From positions 186,001 to 250,000 of the forward strand of contig JAFSGE010000056.1 in NCBI GenBank assembly GCA_017434885.1: 64,000 nucleotides of DNA, read 5' to 3'. This DNA comes from Lachnospiraceae bacterium. GTDB lineage: Bacteria; Bacillota; Clostridia; Lachnospirales; Lachnospiraceae. Numbering within the stretch: position 1 is the first letter of the stretch; each line of letters begins with the position of its first letter. The notes under the pieces are model-generated. The model had not been told where the DNA came from. It worked only from the letters and a program-made list of their open reading frames with translations, and made no database searches. This document shows positions 8,905 to 16,917 of the stretch, in pieces. The position numbers were made by a program, and so were the translations under genes.

Positions 8905-10548
8905 ATGATTAGTGCAAACAATGTAACCTACAGAGTGGGCAAAAAAGCCCTTTTTGAAGAAGTAAATATTAAGTTTACCGAAGGAAACTGCTATGGTCTT
9001 ATCGGTGCCAACGGCGCAGGTAAATCCACCTTCCTTAAGATTCTGTCCGGTCAGCTGGAAACTACCAACGGTGATATCGCAATCACTCCCGGTCAGCGTC
9101 TCTCCGTCCTTGAACAGGACCATTTCAAATACGATGAATATCCTGTTATGGATGTGGTTATCATGGGTAATCAGAGATTGTATGAAATCATGAAGGAAAA
9201 GGACGCCATTTATGCGAAGGAAGATTTTTCCGATGAAGACGGTATCCGCGCCAGTGAATTAGAGGCTGAATTTGCAGAAATGGACGGATGGGAAGCAGAG
9301 TCCAACGCTGCCATGCTGTTAAACGGTCTTGGTATCGGTACTGAATACCACTATTCTATCATGGCCGACTTAAACGGTAACGAAAAGGTTAAGGTTCTCC
9401 TTGCAAAAGCACTGTTCGGTAATCCCGACATTCTGCTTCTCGACGAGCCTACCAACCACCTTGACCTTGATGCTATCGCATGGCTTGAGGAATTCCTCAT
9501 TAACTTTGACAATACCGTTATCGTGGTATCCCACGACCGTTATTTCTTAAATAAGGTTTGTACCCATACTGCTGATATCGACTATGGCAAAATTCAGCTT
9601 TATGCCGGAAACTACGATTTCTGGTATGAATCCAGCCAGCTCCTTATCAAACAGATGAAGGAAGCAAACAAGAAGAAGGAAGAAAAAATCAAAGAGTTAC
9701 AGGAATTTATCTCCCGTTTCTCCGCAAACGCTTCCAAATCCAAGCAGGCTACCAGTAGAAAGCGTGCCCTTGAAAAAATCGAGTTGGATGAAATCAAACC
9801 CTCCAGCCGTAAATATCCTTACATCGATTTCCGTCCCGAACGTGAAATCGGTAACGAAGTGCTCAGTGTAGAAGGCATTTCCAAGACAATTAACGGAGAA
9901 AAGGTATTGGATAACATTACCTTTATCTTAGGACATGATGACAAGGTTGCTTTTGTAGGAGGCAACGAGCTTGCAAAAACTACTTTATTCAAGATTTTAA
10001 TGGGTGAAATGGAACCTGATGAGGGAACCTACAAATGGGGTGTTACTACTTCCCAGGCTTACTTCCCCAAGGATAATACCGAAGAATTTGACAATGACTA
10101 TACCATCGTTGACTGGCTTACCGGCTACTCTCCCGTAAAAGACGTTACTTATGTACGTGGCTTCTTAGGACGTATGCTTTTTGCCGGTGAAGACGGTGTA
10201 AAAAAAGTAAAAGTACTTTCCGGTGGTGAAAAGGTAAGATGCTTATTATCCAAGATGATGATTAGTGGTGCTAACTGTTTAGTTCTTGACGAGCCTACTA
10301 ACCACTTAGACATGGAATCCATTACGGCGCTGAACAACGGTCTGATTAAGTTTCCCGGTGTGGCACTGTTCTCCTGTCACGACCACCAGTTTGTACAGAC
10401 TACCGCAAACCGTATTATGGAGATTCTGCCTGACGGAACATTAGTAGATAAAATCACCACTTACGACGAATATCTTGCAAGTGATGAAATGGCAAGAAAG
10501 CGTACCGTTTACACCAAGCAGGAAAACGAAGACGAAGAAGAAAATTAA
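8905..10548 (+). CDS. ABC-F family ATPase (YkpA/YbiT type)
   Basis: A soluble 547-residue protein with two ABC domains and no membrane segment, as in ABC-F ribosome-associated ATPases that act at the ribosomal E site. Domain 1 has Walker A GANGAGKST and Walker B LLLDEPTNHLD; domain 2 has VLSGGEKVR and VLDEPTNHLD. A basic linker of about 75 residues (KKKEEKIKELQEF...) joins them, as expected for the P-site interaction motif. The first signature reads LNGNEKVKVLL and the second Walker A reads GGNELAKTT; I believe these deviations are usual in this subfamily. Close relatives are housekeeping translation factors rather than proven resistance proteins. Monocistronic, with own promoter and terminator. 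Confidence 0.88.
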   Translation: MISANNVTYRVGKKALFEEVNIKFTEGNCYGLIGANGAGKSTFLKILSGQLETTNGDIAITPGQRLSVLEQDHFKYDEYPVMDVVIMGNQRLYEIMKEKDAIYAKEDFSDEDGIRASELEAEFAEMDGWEAESNAAMLLNGLGIGTEYHYSIMADLNGNEKVKVLLAKALFGNPDILLLDEPTNHLDLDAIAWLEEFLINFDNTVIVVSHDRYFLNKVCTHTADIDYGKIQLYAGNYDFWYESSQLLIKQMKEANKKKEEKIKELQEFISRFSANASKSKQATSRKRALEKIELDEIKPSSRKYPYIDFRPEREIGNEVLSVEGISKTINGEKVLDNITFILGHDDKVAFVGGNELAKTTLFKILMGEMEPDEGTYKWGVTTSQAYFPKDNTEEFDNDYTIVDWLTGYSPVKDVTYVRGFLGRMLFAGEDGVKKVKVLSGGEKVRCLLSKMMISGANCLVLDEPTNHLDMESITALNNGLIKFPGVALFSCHDHQFVQTTANRIMEILPDGTLVDKITTYDEYLASDEMARKRTVYTKQENEDEEEN

Positions 10549-10556
10549 TGATAGCT

Positions 10557-10594
10557 ACAGGGGGCAGTCCTTACTACGCTCCCTGTTCTTTTTA
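10557..10594 (+). terminator. Intrinsic terminator of the ABC-F gene
   Basis: ACAGGG at 10557-10562 pairs with CCCTGT at 10581-10586, followed by TCTTTTT, 9 nt after the stop codon. Confidence 0.7.
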
Positions 10595-10653
10595 TGTGTG
10601 CCGCTACATGGACATCGAAATACTACGCGGACAACACAGCACACGGAGGTTTT

Positions 10654-12333
10654 ATGAATATCGTAGACTTACATGTACATTCCAACAAATCAGACGGAAG
10701 CATGACTCCCACAGAGCTGGTCAATTATGCTCTTGAAAAAGGATTGTCTGCTTTTGCACTTACAGACCACGACACCACAGACGGTATCGAAGAGGCACTA
10801 AAAGCCGCCGAAGGAAAACCCATCGAAGTCATTCCCGGTATTGAATTTTCTTCGGAATATGAGGGAAAAGACATTCATATTGTGGGACTTTATATTGATT
10901 ATCAAAGCGACTTTTTCAAAAGACGATTAAAAGCATTTGTAAACGGAAGAATCATCCGCAACAAAGAAATGTGCAAGCGGCTTACAGAGCATGGCATGCC
11001 TATCACCTACGAAGAATTAATTGCAGAGTTTCCGAACTGTGTCATTACCCGTTCCCATTATGCGGAATATCTGTTAAATCACGGCTACACCAAGAGCAGA
11101 AAAGAGGCTTTTGACCGTTATATCGGTGACAACTGCCCCTGCTTTGTCCCCCGAAAAAAAATCACGCCTATGCGTGCCGTGGAAATCATCTTAAAGGCCG
11201 GCGGTGTACCCATTTTGGCTCATCCCCTTCTTTACGGAATGAGCAGCGCAAGACTTGACAAACTGGTAGCCACTTTAAAGGATATGGGATTGGTGGGACT
11301 GGAAGCAGTGTATTGCACCTACTCTCCTGCTGAAGAAAGGCAGATGCGCACATTAGCTGCTAAATATGATTTGTGCATCAGCGGCGGCTCTGATTTTCAC
11401 GGAACAGCCAAACCCGGACTTGACCTTGCCACCGGTTACGGTAAGCTTTTTATCCCGGAAGAAATACTGACTAAGCTAAAGGAAAAACATGCATATATGA
11501 AAGCAAATCCGAATGAACTGAAAAAATCCAAAATTCTTTTTACCGATTTGGACGGAACTTTTCTTGATAAAAACAAACAAATCGGGGAGTATACCAGAGA
11601 AGTCCTGGATGCATGGTCCAAGGCCGGACACAAATTTGTGCTCTGCTCCGGCCGTGACATTAACAGTGTCAGACATGTAAAAGAGTATTTAAGCCTTGAT
11701 TATCCAGGCATGTATCTGATTGGTTACAACGGCGGTCAGATTGTGGATTGCGCCACAGGCGAAACCCTTTACAAAATTACTTTAACCTACGAGCAAATTC
11801 GTCATCTGTTTGAGGAAGCCAAGAAACAGGGAATTCACATTCACACTTACACCGACACTAATATTATTTCCCCTGCGGACGATGACCAGCTTCACTATTA
11901 TCAGCGTGTCATTAAGACACCGGTTATCTTTAGCGAGGATGCAAAGGAAGTAGCACAGACCGGTGCTTGTAAATGCATCGCTATTGAACTTGCAGATAAA
12001 GAAAAGCTTGAAGCGTTCCGTACCTCTCTTCTGCCCTGGGCAAAAGAAGAAGGAATTACCATGCTTTATTCTAATCCTTATTATTTGGAACTGTTCCCTG
12101 CTGCTTCCGGCAAGGGCGCTGCCGTAACGAAATTATGTGAGATGCTTGGCATTAATCCCCTGCTCTCGATTGCTGCGGGAGATGCGGAAAACGATATTTC
12201 CATGATTCAGGCTGCGGGAATGGGTATTGCCATGATAAACGGAACGGATGATGTGAAAAACGCCGCCACCACGATTACAGAGTATGATAATAATCATGAC
12301 GGACTGGCGCATACGCTTGTGGATTTGATTTAA
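10654..12333 (+). CDS. PHP-domain phosphoesterase fused to Cof-type HAD phosphatase
   Basis: A 559-residue two-domain protein. Residues 1-275 form a PHP domain with metal ligands in DLHVHSNKSDG, LTDHDTTDG, GIEFSSEY, TRSHYAEYL, LAHPLL and GGSDFHG, the pattern of the YciV/RNase AM group that cleaves 3',5'-nucleoside bisphosphates or short RNA 5' ends. From about residue 290 a second domain starts with ILFTDLDGTFLDKNKQIG, then SGRD, and GDAENDISM, typical of a Cof-like HAD-IIB sugar-phosphate or nucleotide phosphatase. The start at 10654 is set by ACGGAGG 5 nt upstream; a longer frame to 10594 overlaps the preceding terminator. It is followed by a bidirectional terminator. Substrates are unknown. 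Confidence 0.88.
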   Translation: MNIVDLHVHSNKSDGSMTPTELVNYALEKGLSAFALTDHDTTDGIEEALKAAEGKPIEVIPGIEFSSEYEGKDIHIVGLYIDYQSDFFKRRLKAFVNGRIIRNKEMCKRLTEHGMPITYEELIAEFPNCVITRSHYAEYLLNHGYTKSRKEAFDRYIGDNCPCFVPRKKITPMRAVEIILKAGGVPILAHPLLYGMSSARLDKLVATLKDMGLVGLEAVYCTYSPAEERQMRTLAAKYDLCISGGSDFHGTAKPGLDLATGYGKLFIPEEILTKLKEKHAYMKANPNELKKSKILFTDLDGTFLDKNKQIGEYTREVLDAWSKAGHKFVLCSGRDINSVRHVKEYLSLDYPGMYLIGYNGGQIVDCATGETLYKITLTYEQIRHLFEEAKKQGIHIHTYTDTNIISPADDDQLHYYQRVIKTPVIFSEDAKEVAQTGACKCIAIELADKEKLEAFRTSLLPWAKEEGITMLYSNPYYLELFPAASGKGAAVTKLCEMLGINPLLSIAAGDAENDISMIQAAGMGIAMINGTDDVKNAATTITEYDNNHDGLAHTLVDLI

Positions 12334-12358
12334 ATAGTAATGCGAAACGCTTCGCTCA

Positions 12359-12396
12359 CAAAAATAGGCAGTTCCTTGCGGACTGCCTATTTTTGT
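12359..12396. terminator. Bidirectional terminator between convergent genes
   Basis: AAAATAGGCAGTTCC and GGACTGCCTATTTT form a near-perfect 15-bp stem with a 5-nt loop region and T-runs on both strands. Confidence 0.85.
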
Positions 12397-12402
12397 CTGA
12401 TT

Positions 12403-12753
12403 TTATTTTTTCGCTTTACGCTTTTTAGGTTTCGTCAAGTCATAACTTTCGCCCACCATTCTCTCGATATCTTTAACAGGAACCGTCCCGTCAAGAATAA
12501 CCGAACTCCAATGCTCTTTGTTCAAGTGATACGCAGGAATGACCGATTTATAAGTACTTCTCCAAAAATCTCTCCACTCCGGATCGCATTTTAAATTAAT
12601 CCAAACATGACCGTCCTTATCAAAAATCCATGCAAAAACCTTACGATTTACTTTGTGACGAATCACACACCAGTTATCATCGTGGAACGGATAGTCTTCG
12701 TATACATCTGCAAATGTAAGGCAAAAGCTGATTATCTCTTCTTTGGTATGCAT
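12403..12753 (-). CDS. MmcQ/YjbR family protein
   Basis: A 116-residue protein with the YjbR fold signature: acidic PFHDDNWCVIRHK near the start, KVFAWIFDKDGHVWINLKCDPE in the middle (cut in two here: KVFAWIFDKDG and HVWINLKC) and a C-terminal HWSSVILDGTVP segment, the usual layout of this small DNA-binding-like family whose role is not settled. The last ten residues are strongly basic (KPKKRKAKK). I start at 12753, where GGAAGGA lies 14 nt upstream; a longer frame to 12810 would overlap the YoeB stop codon. Convergent with the PHP-HAD gene. Confidence 0.75.
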   Translation of the reverse strand: MHTKEEIISFCLTFADVYEDYPFHDDNWCVIRHKVNRKVFAWIFDKDGHVWINLKCDPEWRDFWRSTYKSVIPAYHLNKEHWSSVILDGTVPVKDIERMVGESYDLTKPKKRKAKK

Positions 12754-12799
12754 TATAATGATTCCTTCCGCTAGTGATTCTCTTTTATATATATCTTCA

Positions 12800-13093
12800 T
12801 CATAATCCATCGTAATGCGTCCACATACGAATAATTTTTATTGTACCTCTATACTCCGTATCATTTTCAGCAAAATTCTTTTCATATACTTGATACACTA
12901 AACGATGCTGAATATTTATCCTCCTCGATAATATTCCCTCTAAGTTTCCTACCAATTTTTCATACCTTGGCGGATTTTGATACGGATTTTCTCTAATCAT
13001 ATCAACCAATATCTTTGCTTTTGAAGAAATTCCGCTTTTCTTCAAATTTTCCAAATCTTTTAGAGCTTGCTTTGTGAAAACAATTTTATACAT
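12800..13093 (-). CDS. YoeB/Txe-type RelE-superfamily toxin
   Basis: A 97-residue predicted ribosome-dependent mRNA endonuclease. It starts MYKIVFTKQALKDLENLKKSG and ends RMWTHYDGL; the KLVGNLEGILSRRINIQHRLVYQV region is the Txe/YoeB core (shown here in parts: LVGNLEGILSRRIN, QHRLVYQV), with catalytic-type Glu, Arg and His residues and the C-terminal HY pair. Its ATG overlaps the antitoxin stop by one base (TAATG), the coupling usual in these modules. It is slightly longer than classical YoeB (84 aa) owing to an insertion before the last strand (YEKNFAENDTEYRGT). Confidence 0.85.
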   Translation of the reverse strand: MYKIVFTKQALKDLENLKKSGISSKAKILVDMIRENPYQNPPRYEKLVGNLEGILSRRINIQHRLVYQVYEKNFAENDTEYRGTIKIIRMWTHYDGL

Positions 13094-13341
13094 TACCATT
13101 TCACCATCTCTTCTGAAATGCAATCCTCTAACGCCTCATTTGCTCCTTCTAAAATTGATTTCGTCATTCCCGGAATTGAATCCAAATATAACGTCTCCTG
13201 TATTGCACTCCAATCATCTTCTGATATAAGGACCGCATTAGCTCTTTTACCTACAATTAAAGCCGGCTCATGATACATATTTACAGCCTCTACCAGATTA
13301 TAAAGATCCTTTCTTGCATTAGTAATATTAATCGTTGACAT
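13093..13341 (-). CDS. Phd/YefM-family antitoxin
   Basis: An 82-residue DNA-binding antitoxin. The N-terminus TINITNARKDLYNLVEAV and the following PALIVGKRANAVLISEDDW form the YefM/Phd dimerisation and DNA-binding fold; the C-terminal part is acidic and would wrap the toxin. The start at 13341 is chosen from AAGGAG 9 nt upstream; the longer frame to 13401 lacks this. It lies directly before the YoeB-type toxin with a 1-nt overlap. About 200 nt upstream stands a promoter whose spacer is a perfect palindrome. Confidence 0.85.
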   Translation of the reverse strand: MSTINITNARKDLYNLVEAVNMYHEPALIVGKRANAVLISEDDWSAIQETLYLDSIPGMTKSILEGANEALEDCISEEMVKW

Positions 13342-13535
13342 AATAAATCTCCTTCTATGATAACATCTCTTTTGTTTACTCTTTTGCAAATTAAAACCCA
13401 AACACTATGCACTCTTTTAAATAATATACTTGTTTTCTCGTCTATCTTTATCTTTAGTATTTAACATCTATAGCTTTATTATATCTAATTTTCAATATAT
13501 AACCTTTGATTGACGAGATTTTTTATGTCACCTTT

Positions 13536-13564
13536 ATTGTAACGTACGTTTAAACGTACGTCAA
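13536..13564 (-). promoter_or_regulatory. Sigma-A promoter with 20-bp perfect palindrome in the spacer
   Basis: On the minus strand TTGACG (13564-13559) and TACAAT (13541-13536) are 17 bp apart. The 20-bp sequence ACGTACGTTTAAACGTACGT at 13542-13561 is its own reverse complement and fills the spacer plus three bases of the -35. A dimeric regulator bound here would block RNA polymerase. The next gene downstream is the YefM-type antitoxin, after a leader of about 195 nt in which I see nothing else clear. Confidence 0.7.
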
Positions 13565-13655
13565 GTATTGATATTATTCTATGCGAGAAATTCAAAAACT
13601 GTATCAGCTGTATATAAAATAGACGCTGACGTTGGAAACATTCCGGCAAAATAGA

Positions 13656-13680
13656 AACACCTAGCATCTCACTAGGTGTT
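13656..13680 (-). terminator. Intrinsic terminator of the zinc-ribbon gene
   Basis: AACACCTAG and CTAGGTGTT form a perfect 9-bp stem with a 7-nt loop, then TCTATTTT on the minus strand. It lies 15 nt after the stop of the gene at 13695. Confidence 0.65.
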
Positions 13681-13694
13681 GGTTATTATCGTTC

Positions 13695-14039
13695 TTATTC
13701 TTTATAATTTTTACTCAATACATCAAGTTCTAGTGCCTTACGGTAAGCCTCATCCCCCTCAGGGTATATACCATACAACAAGCATTCTGCTTCTGAAAAC
13801 ATTGGTTCTTTTATCTTCTGCGATTCTTCGCTTCTTGATTCTTCGATTCCTGATTCTTCGATTCCTGTTGTTTCAGTACTTGGGGCCAATAAACTCGCAA
13901 AAAATCCACTCAAAATCCCCCGCGGTTTTCTGATTGTATTGATAGATGCATACTTTCCAAATCTATGCATTCCGCAATGTGGACAATATTGATTATCGCC
14001 TATATTCTTATGACAACCATAACAAAACCATGTAGCCAT
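13695..14039 (-). CDS. Zinc-ribbon protein of unknown function
   Basis: A 114-residue soluble protein. The N-terminus has two CxxC pairs, CYGCHKN and CPHCGMHRFG, that would bind one zinc ion. A low-complexity stretch follows (ESGIEESRSEES, encoded by imperfect 15-nt tandem repeats around 13815-13865), then a conserved-looking helix AECLLYGIYPEGDEAYRKALELDVL at the end, given here in outline. The ATG at 14039 has AAGGAG 8 nt upstream; a GTG at 14048 is possible but lies within that site. No function can be assigned; it sits just outside the tRNA-Glu island and may be part of older mobile DNA. Confidence 0.65.
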   Translation of the reverse strand: MATWFCYGCHKNIGDNQYCPHCGMHRFGKYASINTIRKPRGILSGFFASLLAPSTETTGIEESGIEESRSEESQKIKEPMFSEAECLLYGIYPEGDEAYRKALELDVLSKNYKE

Positions 14040-14270
14040 ACATTCCACTCCTTTGCAATCAGTATATCACGGCATTAATTGAAATGGAAGGAGCTATTAA
14101 ATCTTGCATTCTTCAACACTAAAAATATGCATAAAATGCATGAAGATAGCAGATTTTTGATATCGAACATATGTCTAGTTATCTTATTTATAAAAGAAAA
14201 ATTGTTTCGGTTTTCAGATAAATCAAAAAATTCCTGAAATCAGCATAAACACTGACCTCAAGAACTCTTT
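14040..14270. other. Gene-free stretch left of the island
   Basis: I see no convincing reading frame. It holds an ATGCAT-AAA-ATGCAT dyad near 14127-14141 and a partial LexA-like half site (CGAAC at 14164-14168). Its right end resembles the sequence that precedes the second att copy near 21,160, so it may be duplicated integration-site flank. Confidence 0.35.
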
Positions 14271-14321
14271 AGGGTTGGGCTATTCAAAAATAATCAACAG
14301 CTCGTAGGGGAATCGAACCCC
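14271..14321. repeat. att-like direct repeat, left copy (displaced tRNA-Glu 3' end)
   Basis: This 51-bp stretch matches 21180-21231 with a few differences in the middle (one inserted base and two substitutions). Its right half is the 3' end of tRNA-Glu, from the T-arm to the acceptor. The match stops inside the tRNA (GCTAC here versus TGTTT at the intact gene), so this copy is a tRNA fragment, the mark of site-specific integration. Just inside lies TTTTTGAATACCTT (14391-14404), which recurs at 21078-21091 and may be an integrase arm site. Confidence 0.8.
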
Positions 14322-14409
14322 GCTACAAATCCTCATTTTCCCAGTAAAATCAAGGCTTTGCGCGATTTTACTTTGATTACTTTTGACTACTTTTTGAATA
14401 CCTTTTGCG

Positions 14410-15307
14410 TTACACCCCCATAACGCTATTAATCGCCTCTAATTTCTGCAGATTATTTTTTCTGTTATTGTAATAGTGGTTTTTGGTGGTTTTTATATTC
14501 GTATGTCCCATTTGCGATATAATCAAAGATTCCTCCAGACCGCTATCAATTAAAATACTTCCATATGTTTTTCTTATCTTATGCGGTGATTTACTGACAA
14601 CATTCGTGCGTTTGCATACAGTACCGAGCCTGTTGCGAAATATGTACGTTCTTATCCTCTCACCATTTCTTTCAAATACATATTCGCCAAATGGAGAAAT
14701 ATTTCTAATCTTGCGTAATATCCATATGCAATTATCTGGTATAAAAACATCTCTGATTCCGGCTTCTGTTTTCGGAAAGTCTCTGACTTCATAAACTCTT
14801 TTACCATTTTCTGCCTCGTAACTGATTTCTGTTCTCTGTACATGAATAACATTCTGTTCAACATCGCACTTTTTCAGCCCGGCAAGTTCGCCTATCCTCA
14901 ATCCTGTTTTGAACATCAATAAAATTCCTAGATTGAGAATATCCTGGTTATCCTCAAGATAATGGATTACTTCCGGAAGCTCATCTTGCGTAAATACCAA
15001 TTCCTCATCAGTTTTAACATTTCTGCGAAATGCTTTTCTGGAAATTTCAATATCTCCAATAACGAATCACCAAGTCCTCAATTTCCTTTTGCGAATTACG
15101 CTTTTTCATTACTCGGCCTTTACCTTCGTCCGGTAAATATGTATACCACTTTTTATCTTTTCCCTGATATATTTTATACGGGTGTCTCTTTAAACTCTCC
15201 TCTCTCTTTTGCATCTCAATTTTTTCCTGCACAAGTGCTGCATCAAGCATACCATTTTCAATGGCAAATTTCAACAACTCCGCATCAGACATTGAGATAT
15301 TTGACAT
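14410..15307 (-). pseudogene. int: Tyrosine integrase, core-binding domain lost and frame shifted
   Basis: Two frames together make a damaged integrase. 15307-15047 encodes an 86-residue arm-binding-type N-terminus (PYKIYQGKDKKWYTYLPDEGKGR is the AP2-like signature, given in parts: KIYQGKDKKWYTYLPDE). 15000-14410, with its frame open further upstream to about 15060, encodes the catalytic domain with TGLRIGEL (Arg), HKIRKTYG (His/Arg), GHTNIKTTKNHYY (His and the nucleophile Tyr). The core-binding domain of about 100 residues that should lie between is missing and the two parts are in different frames, so an internal deletion of roughly 300 bp is likely. The gene lies next to the left att repeat, as usual for island integrases. 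The catalytic residues remain, but activity is doubtful. Confidence 0.8.
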
Positions 15308-15354
15308 TAGGCCGCGCCGCCCTTCCTCCTGTTCAATATAGTTATCTTATGCAT

Positions 15355-15386
15355 AAAAAAACCAACCATCATATTGACGGTTGGTT
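15355..15386 (-). terminator. Terminator of the DUF2806 gene (repeat copy 1)
   Basis: On the minus strand AAAACCAACCGTC and the inverse GGTTGGTTTT form a long stem followed by seven T residues. The hairpin with its TGCATAAAAA flank recurs at 17388-17416. Confidence 0.85.
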
Positions 15387-16250
15387 TTACATCTTCTCTA
15401 TTTCCTTGATTTGGTAATGAATATCCATTTTATCCCACATCTTTTTACAATAATCAAGGAAGTCCTTCATTGGAGGTACATTAGTTATTTTATATAATGC
15501 TCGTCCCACACTAGTAAAGCGAATATTACCACAACTTATCCTATTATCCGATTTCAAATAAACTTCATAATTATCATATTTTAAAACTGGCACAATTGAT
15601 GGCAATACAAAATTTCCATGTGAATCATATTCAATTAATCCTAAATTATCTAATTGAGCTAAATTATGGCGTCTTATACCACAATTATTATAATATGCAG
15701 GATATTTTCTAATATAAATAAAAGGATATTGCCTATCTAGATTACTTATATTATCAAAAGACATTGAACATAACATACAAAATAATTCTACATCTGCTTG
15801 TTCCATTAATGAGAAAGCATTGACCAATTTTTTAGTAATTCCATCTGCCCCATTTACTTTACAGGCCAACAACTTTCCCCACATATCCTGAATATACTCA
15901 TTTGAAATATTCTTTGCATATTCAAAAAAATATAATAACCAATCATCGTCCAAATTACACATATTTGCACTATTGTCTAAATTATCTAATGTACTCCTAA
16001 TAATTTTCCCTTGATTAATATATTTTTTTAAATCATTTCGAGCCGTTGCAATTTTGGCATATTTTTCTAATCCTTCTATATTGTCATTTTTCAGTACATA
16101 CTCCTTATATCCCTCTATTGCCTCATTAAAGTCTCTATTTACACCCTTGGGCATAGCAACCCAACCTACGCTTTTCTCTATCATTTCTAACAGTTTTATT
16201 GCAACATCGCTTACACATTCAAAATCAATTAAGGCATTTTTATCGCTCAT
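15387..16250 (-). CDS. DUF2806-like protein, unknown function
   Basis: A 287-residue soluble protein that I place, from memory, near DUF2806: the segment LDDDWLLYFFEYAKNIS followed by YIQDMWGKLLA is the typical core, ending in a winged-helix-like part (HNLAQLDNLGLIEYDSHGNF) and GRALYKI. The N-terminal 100 residues are helical. Such proteins are common on prophages and islands; some workers suspect a defence role, but none is proven to my knowledge. Ribosome site is weak (GGGG, 8 nt before the ATG). An extended -10 (TGATATAAT, minus strand, 16291-16299) lies 40 nt upstream. Its own strong terminator follows. Confidence 0.65.
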   Translation of the reverse strand: MSDKNALIDFECVSDVAIKLLEMIEKSVGWVAMPKGVNRDFNEAIEGYKEYVLKNDNIEGLEKYAKIATARNDLKKYINQGKIIRSTLDNLDNSANMCNLDDDWLLYFFEYAKNISNEYIQDMWGKLLACKVNGADGITKKLVNAFSLMEQADVELFCMLCSMSFDNISNLDRQYPFIYIRKYPAYYNNCGIRRHNLAQLDNLGLIEYDSHGNFVLPSIVPVLKYDNYEVYLKSDNRISCGNIRFTSVGRALYKITNVPPMKDFLDYCKKMWDKMDIHYQIKEIEKM

Positions 16251-16438
16251 AGAGTACCCCGTTTCACATTTTTCTCTTATGCACAGTTTTATTATATCAT
16301 TCCAATCGTCAATATTAAATTATCAAGATACGTCCTCTTACTTTTTTGTCACGTTTCGACATACATTTGTCATGTTTTCTCTATATTTCTAACTATAGTC
16401 AATGTATAATCAAATCAAAAAGCAACGGAGGATGCATT

Positions 16439-16606
16439 ATGGACTGTTTGTACCCAAACAATTCTTTTGCTATGTTTTTCATAACAAACTTTGTTTTTCA
16501 ACTTATAATTCAAATTATTTTGATAGCAATCACTGATTTTAAAAAATCTTATATGCTTAACACCTGCAAGTCGAACGGACAATATCCTTTTTCTCTAAAC
16601 TTCTAA
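16439..16606 (+). CDS. Small hydrophobic peptide, candidate membrane toxin
   Basis: A 55-residue frame starting MDCLYPNNS with one strong transmembrane helix (FAMFFITNFVFQLIIQIILIA in outline, residues 10-31) and a Lys-containing tail. ACGGAGG lies 8 nt before the ATG, and TATAAT at 16405-16410 would give a short leader, although no good -35 is seen. It is the only rightward gene inside the island, divergent from the DUF2806 gene. Size, single helix and short basic tail resemble type I toxins or small phage membrane peptides. No antisense RNA promoter was identified. Assignment as a toxin is a guess; the gene itself is likely. Confidence 0.5.
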   Translation: MDCLYPNNSFAMFFITNFVFQLIIQIILIAITDFKKSYMLNTCKSNGQYPFSLNF

Positions 16607-16627
16607 TAATCACTCCATCTTTTTGCC

Positions 16628-16822
16628 TTATCCTCCTTCTCCGTTCCATCCCTTTATTGCTTCTTGCTCATTGTTATATACAATTGTACTTGCAGTACAA
16701 TGCGAGCATTCAATCCAATATCCTTCTGCTTCATTTCCTAATAATTTTGCATTGTTCCGCCCACAGTATTGGCAGGATTTCAATGTATCATCTTTTTCCT
16801 TTGCTCTTTTTTGCAAGGACAA
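16628..16822 (-). CDS. Lar-like restriction-alleviation/zinc-ribbon protein
   Basis: The frame shows a compact zinc ribbon, LKSCQYCGRNNAKLL then WIECSHCTAS, and ends NEQEAIKGWNGEGG, the usual ending (EEAI..WN) of Lar-family and related phage zinc-ribbon proteins. Family members from phage Rac protect DNA from type I restriction, but most relatives are uncharacterised. No ATG exists in this frame before the ribbon; possible starts are TTG at 16822 or a TTG just before KSCQYC, with AAAGGA 13 nt upstream of the latter. The 5' end may therefore be truncated. It is one of several small leftward genes of the island. Confidence 0.55.
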   Translation of the reverse strand: MSLQKRAKEKDDTLKSCQYCGRNNAKLLGNEAEGYWIECSHCTASTIVYNNEQEAIKGWNGEGG

Positions 16823-16917
16823 TCTATTGTTTTAATTTCAGATTCTAACGCAAAAATTCTTAATATTGTAATCATTAAAAGTAAAAATATTACCCCCATT
16901 TATCTATATCACACTTT

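Noticed and set aside
9370-10020. Degenerate ABC-F: first signature LNGNE and second Walker A GGNELAKTT read as inactivating changes
   Set aside because: I believe these variants are normal for the YkpA-type subfamily, and the remaining motifs of both domains are intact.
14040-14321. Second, tandem island to the left of 14.27 kb
   Set aside because: A third copy of the tRNA-Glu 3' end was not found between 12.3 and 14.2 kb, so there is no border to support it, although the YefM/YoeB pair and zinc-ribbon gene are accessory in character.
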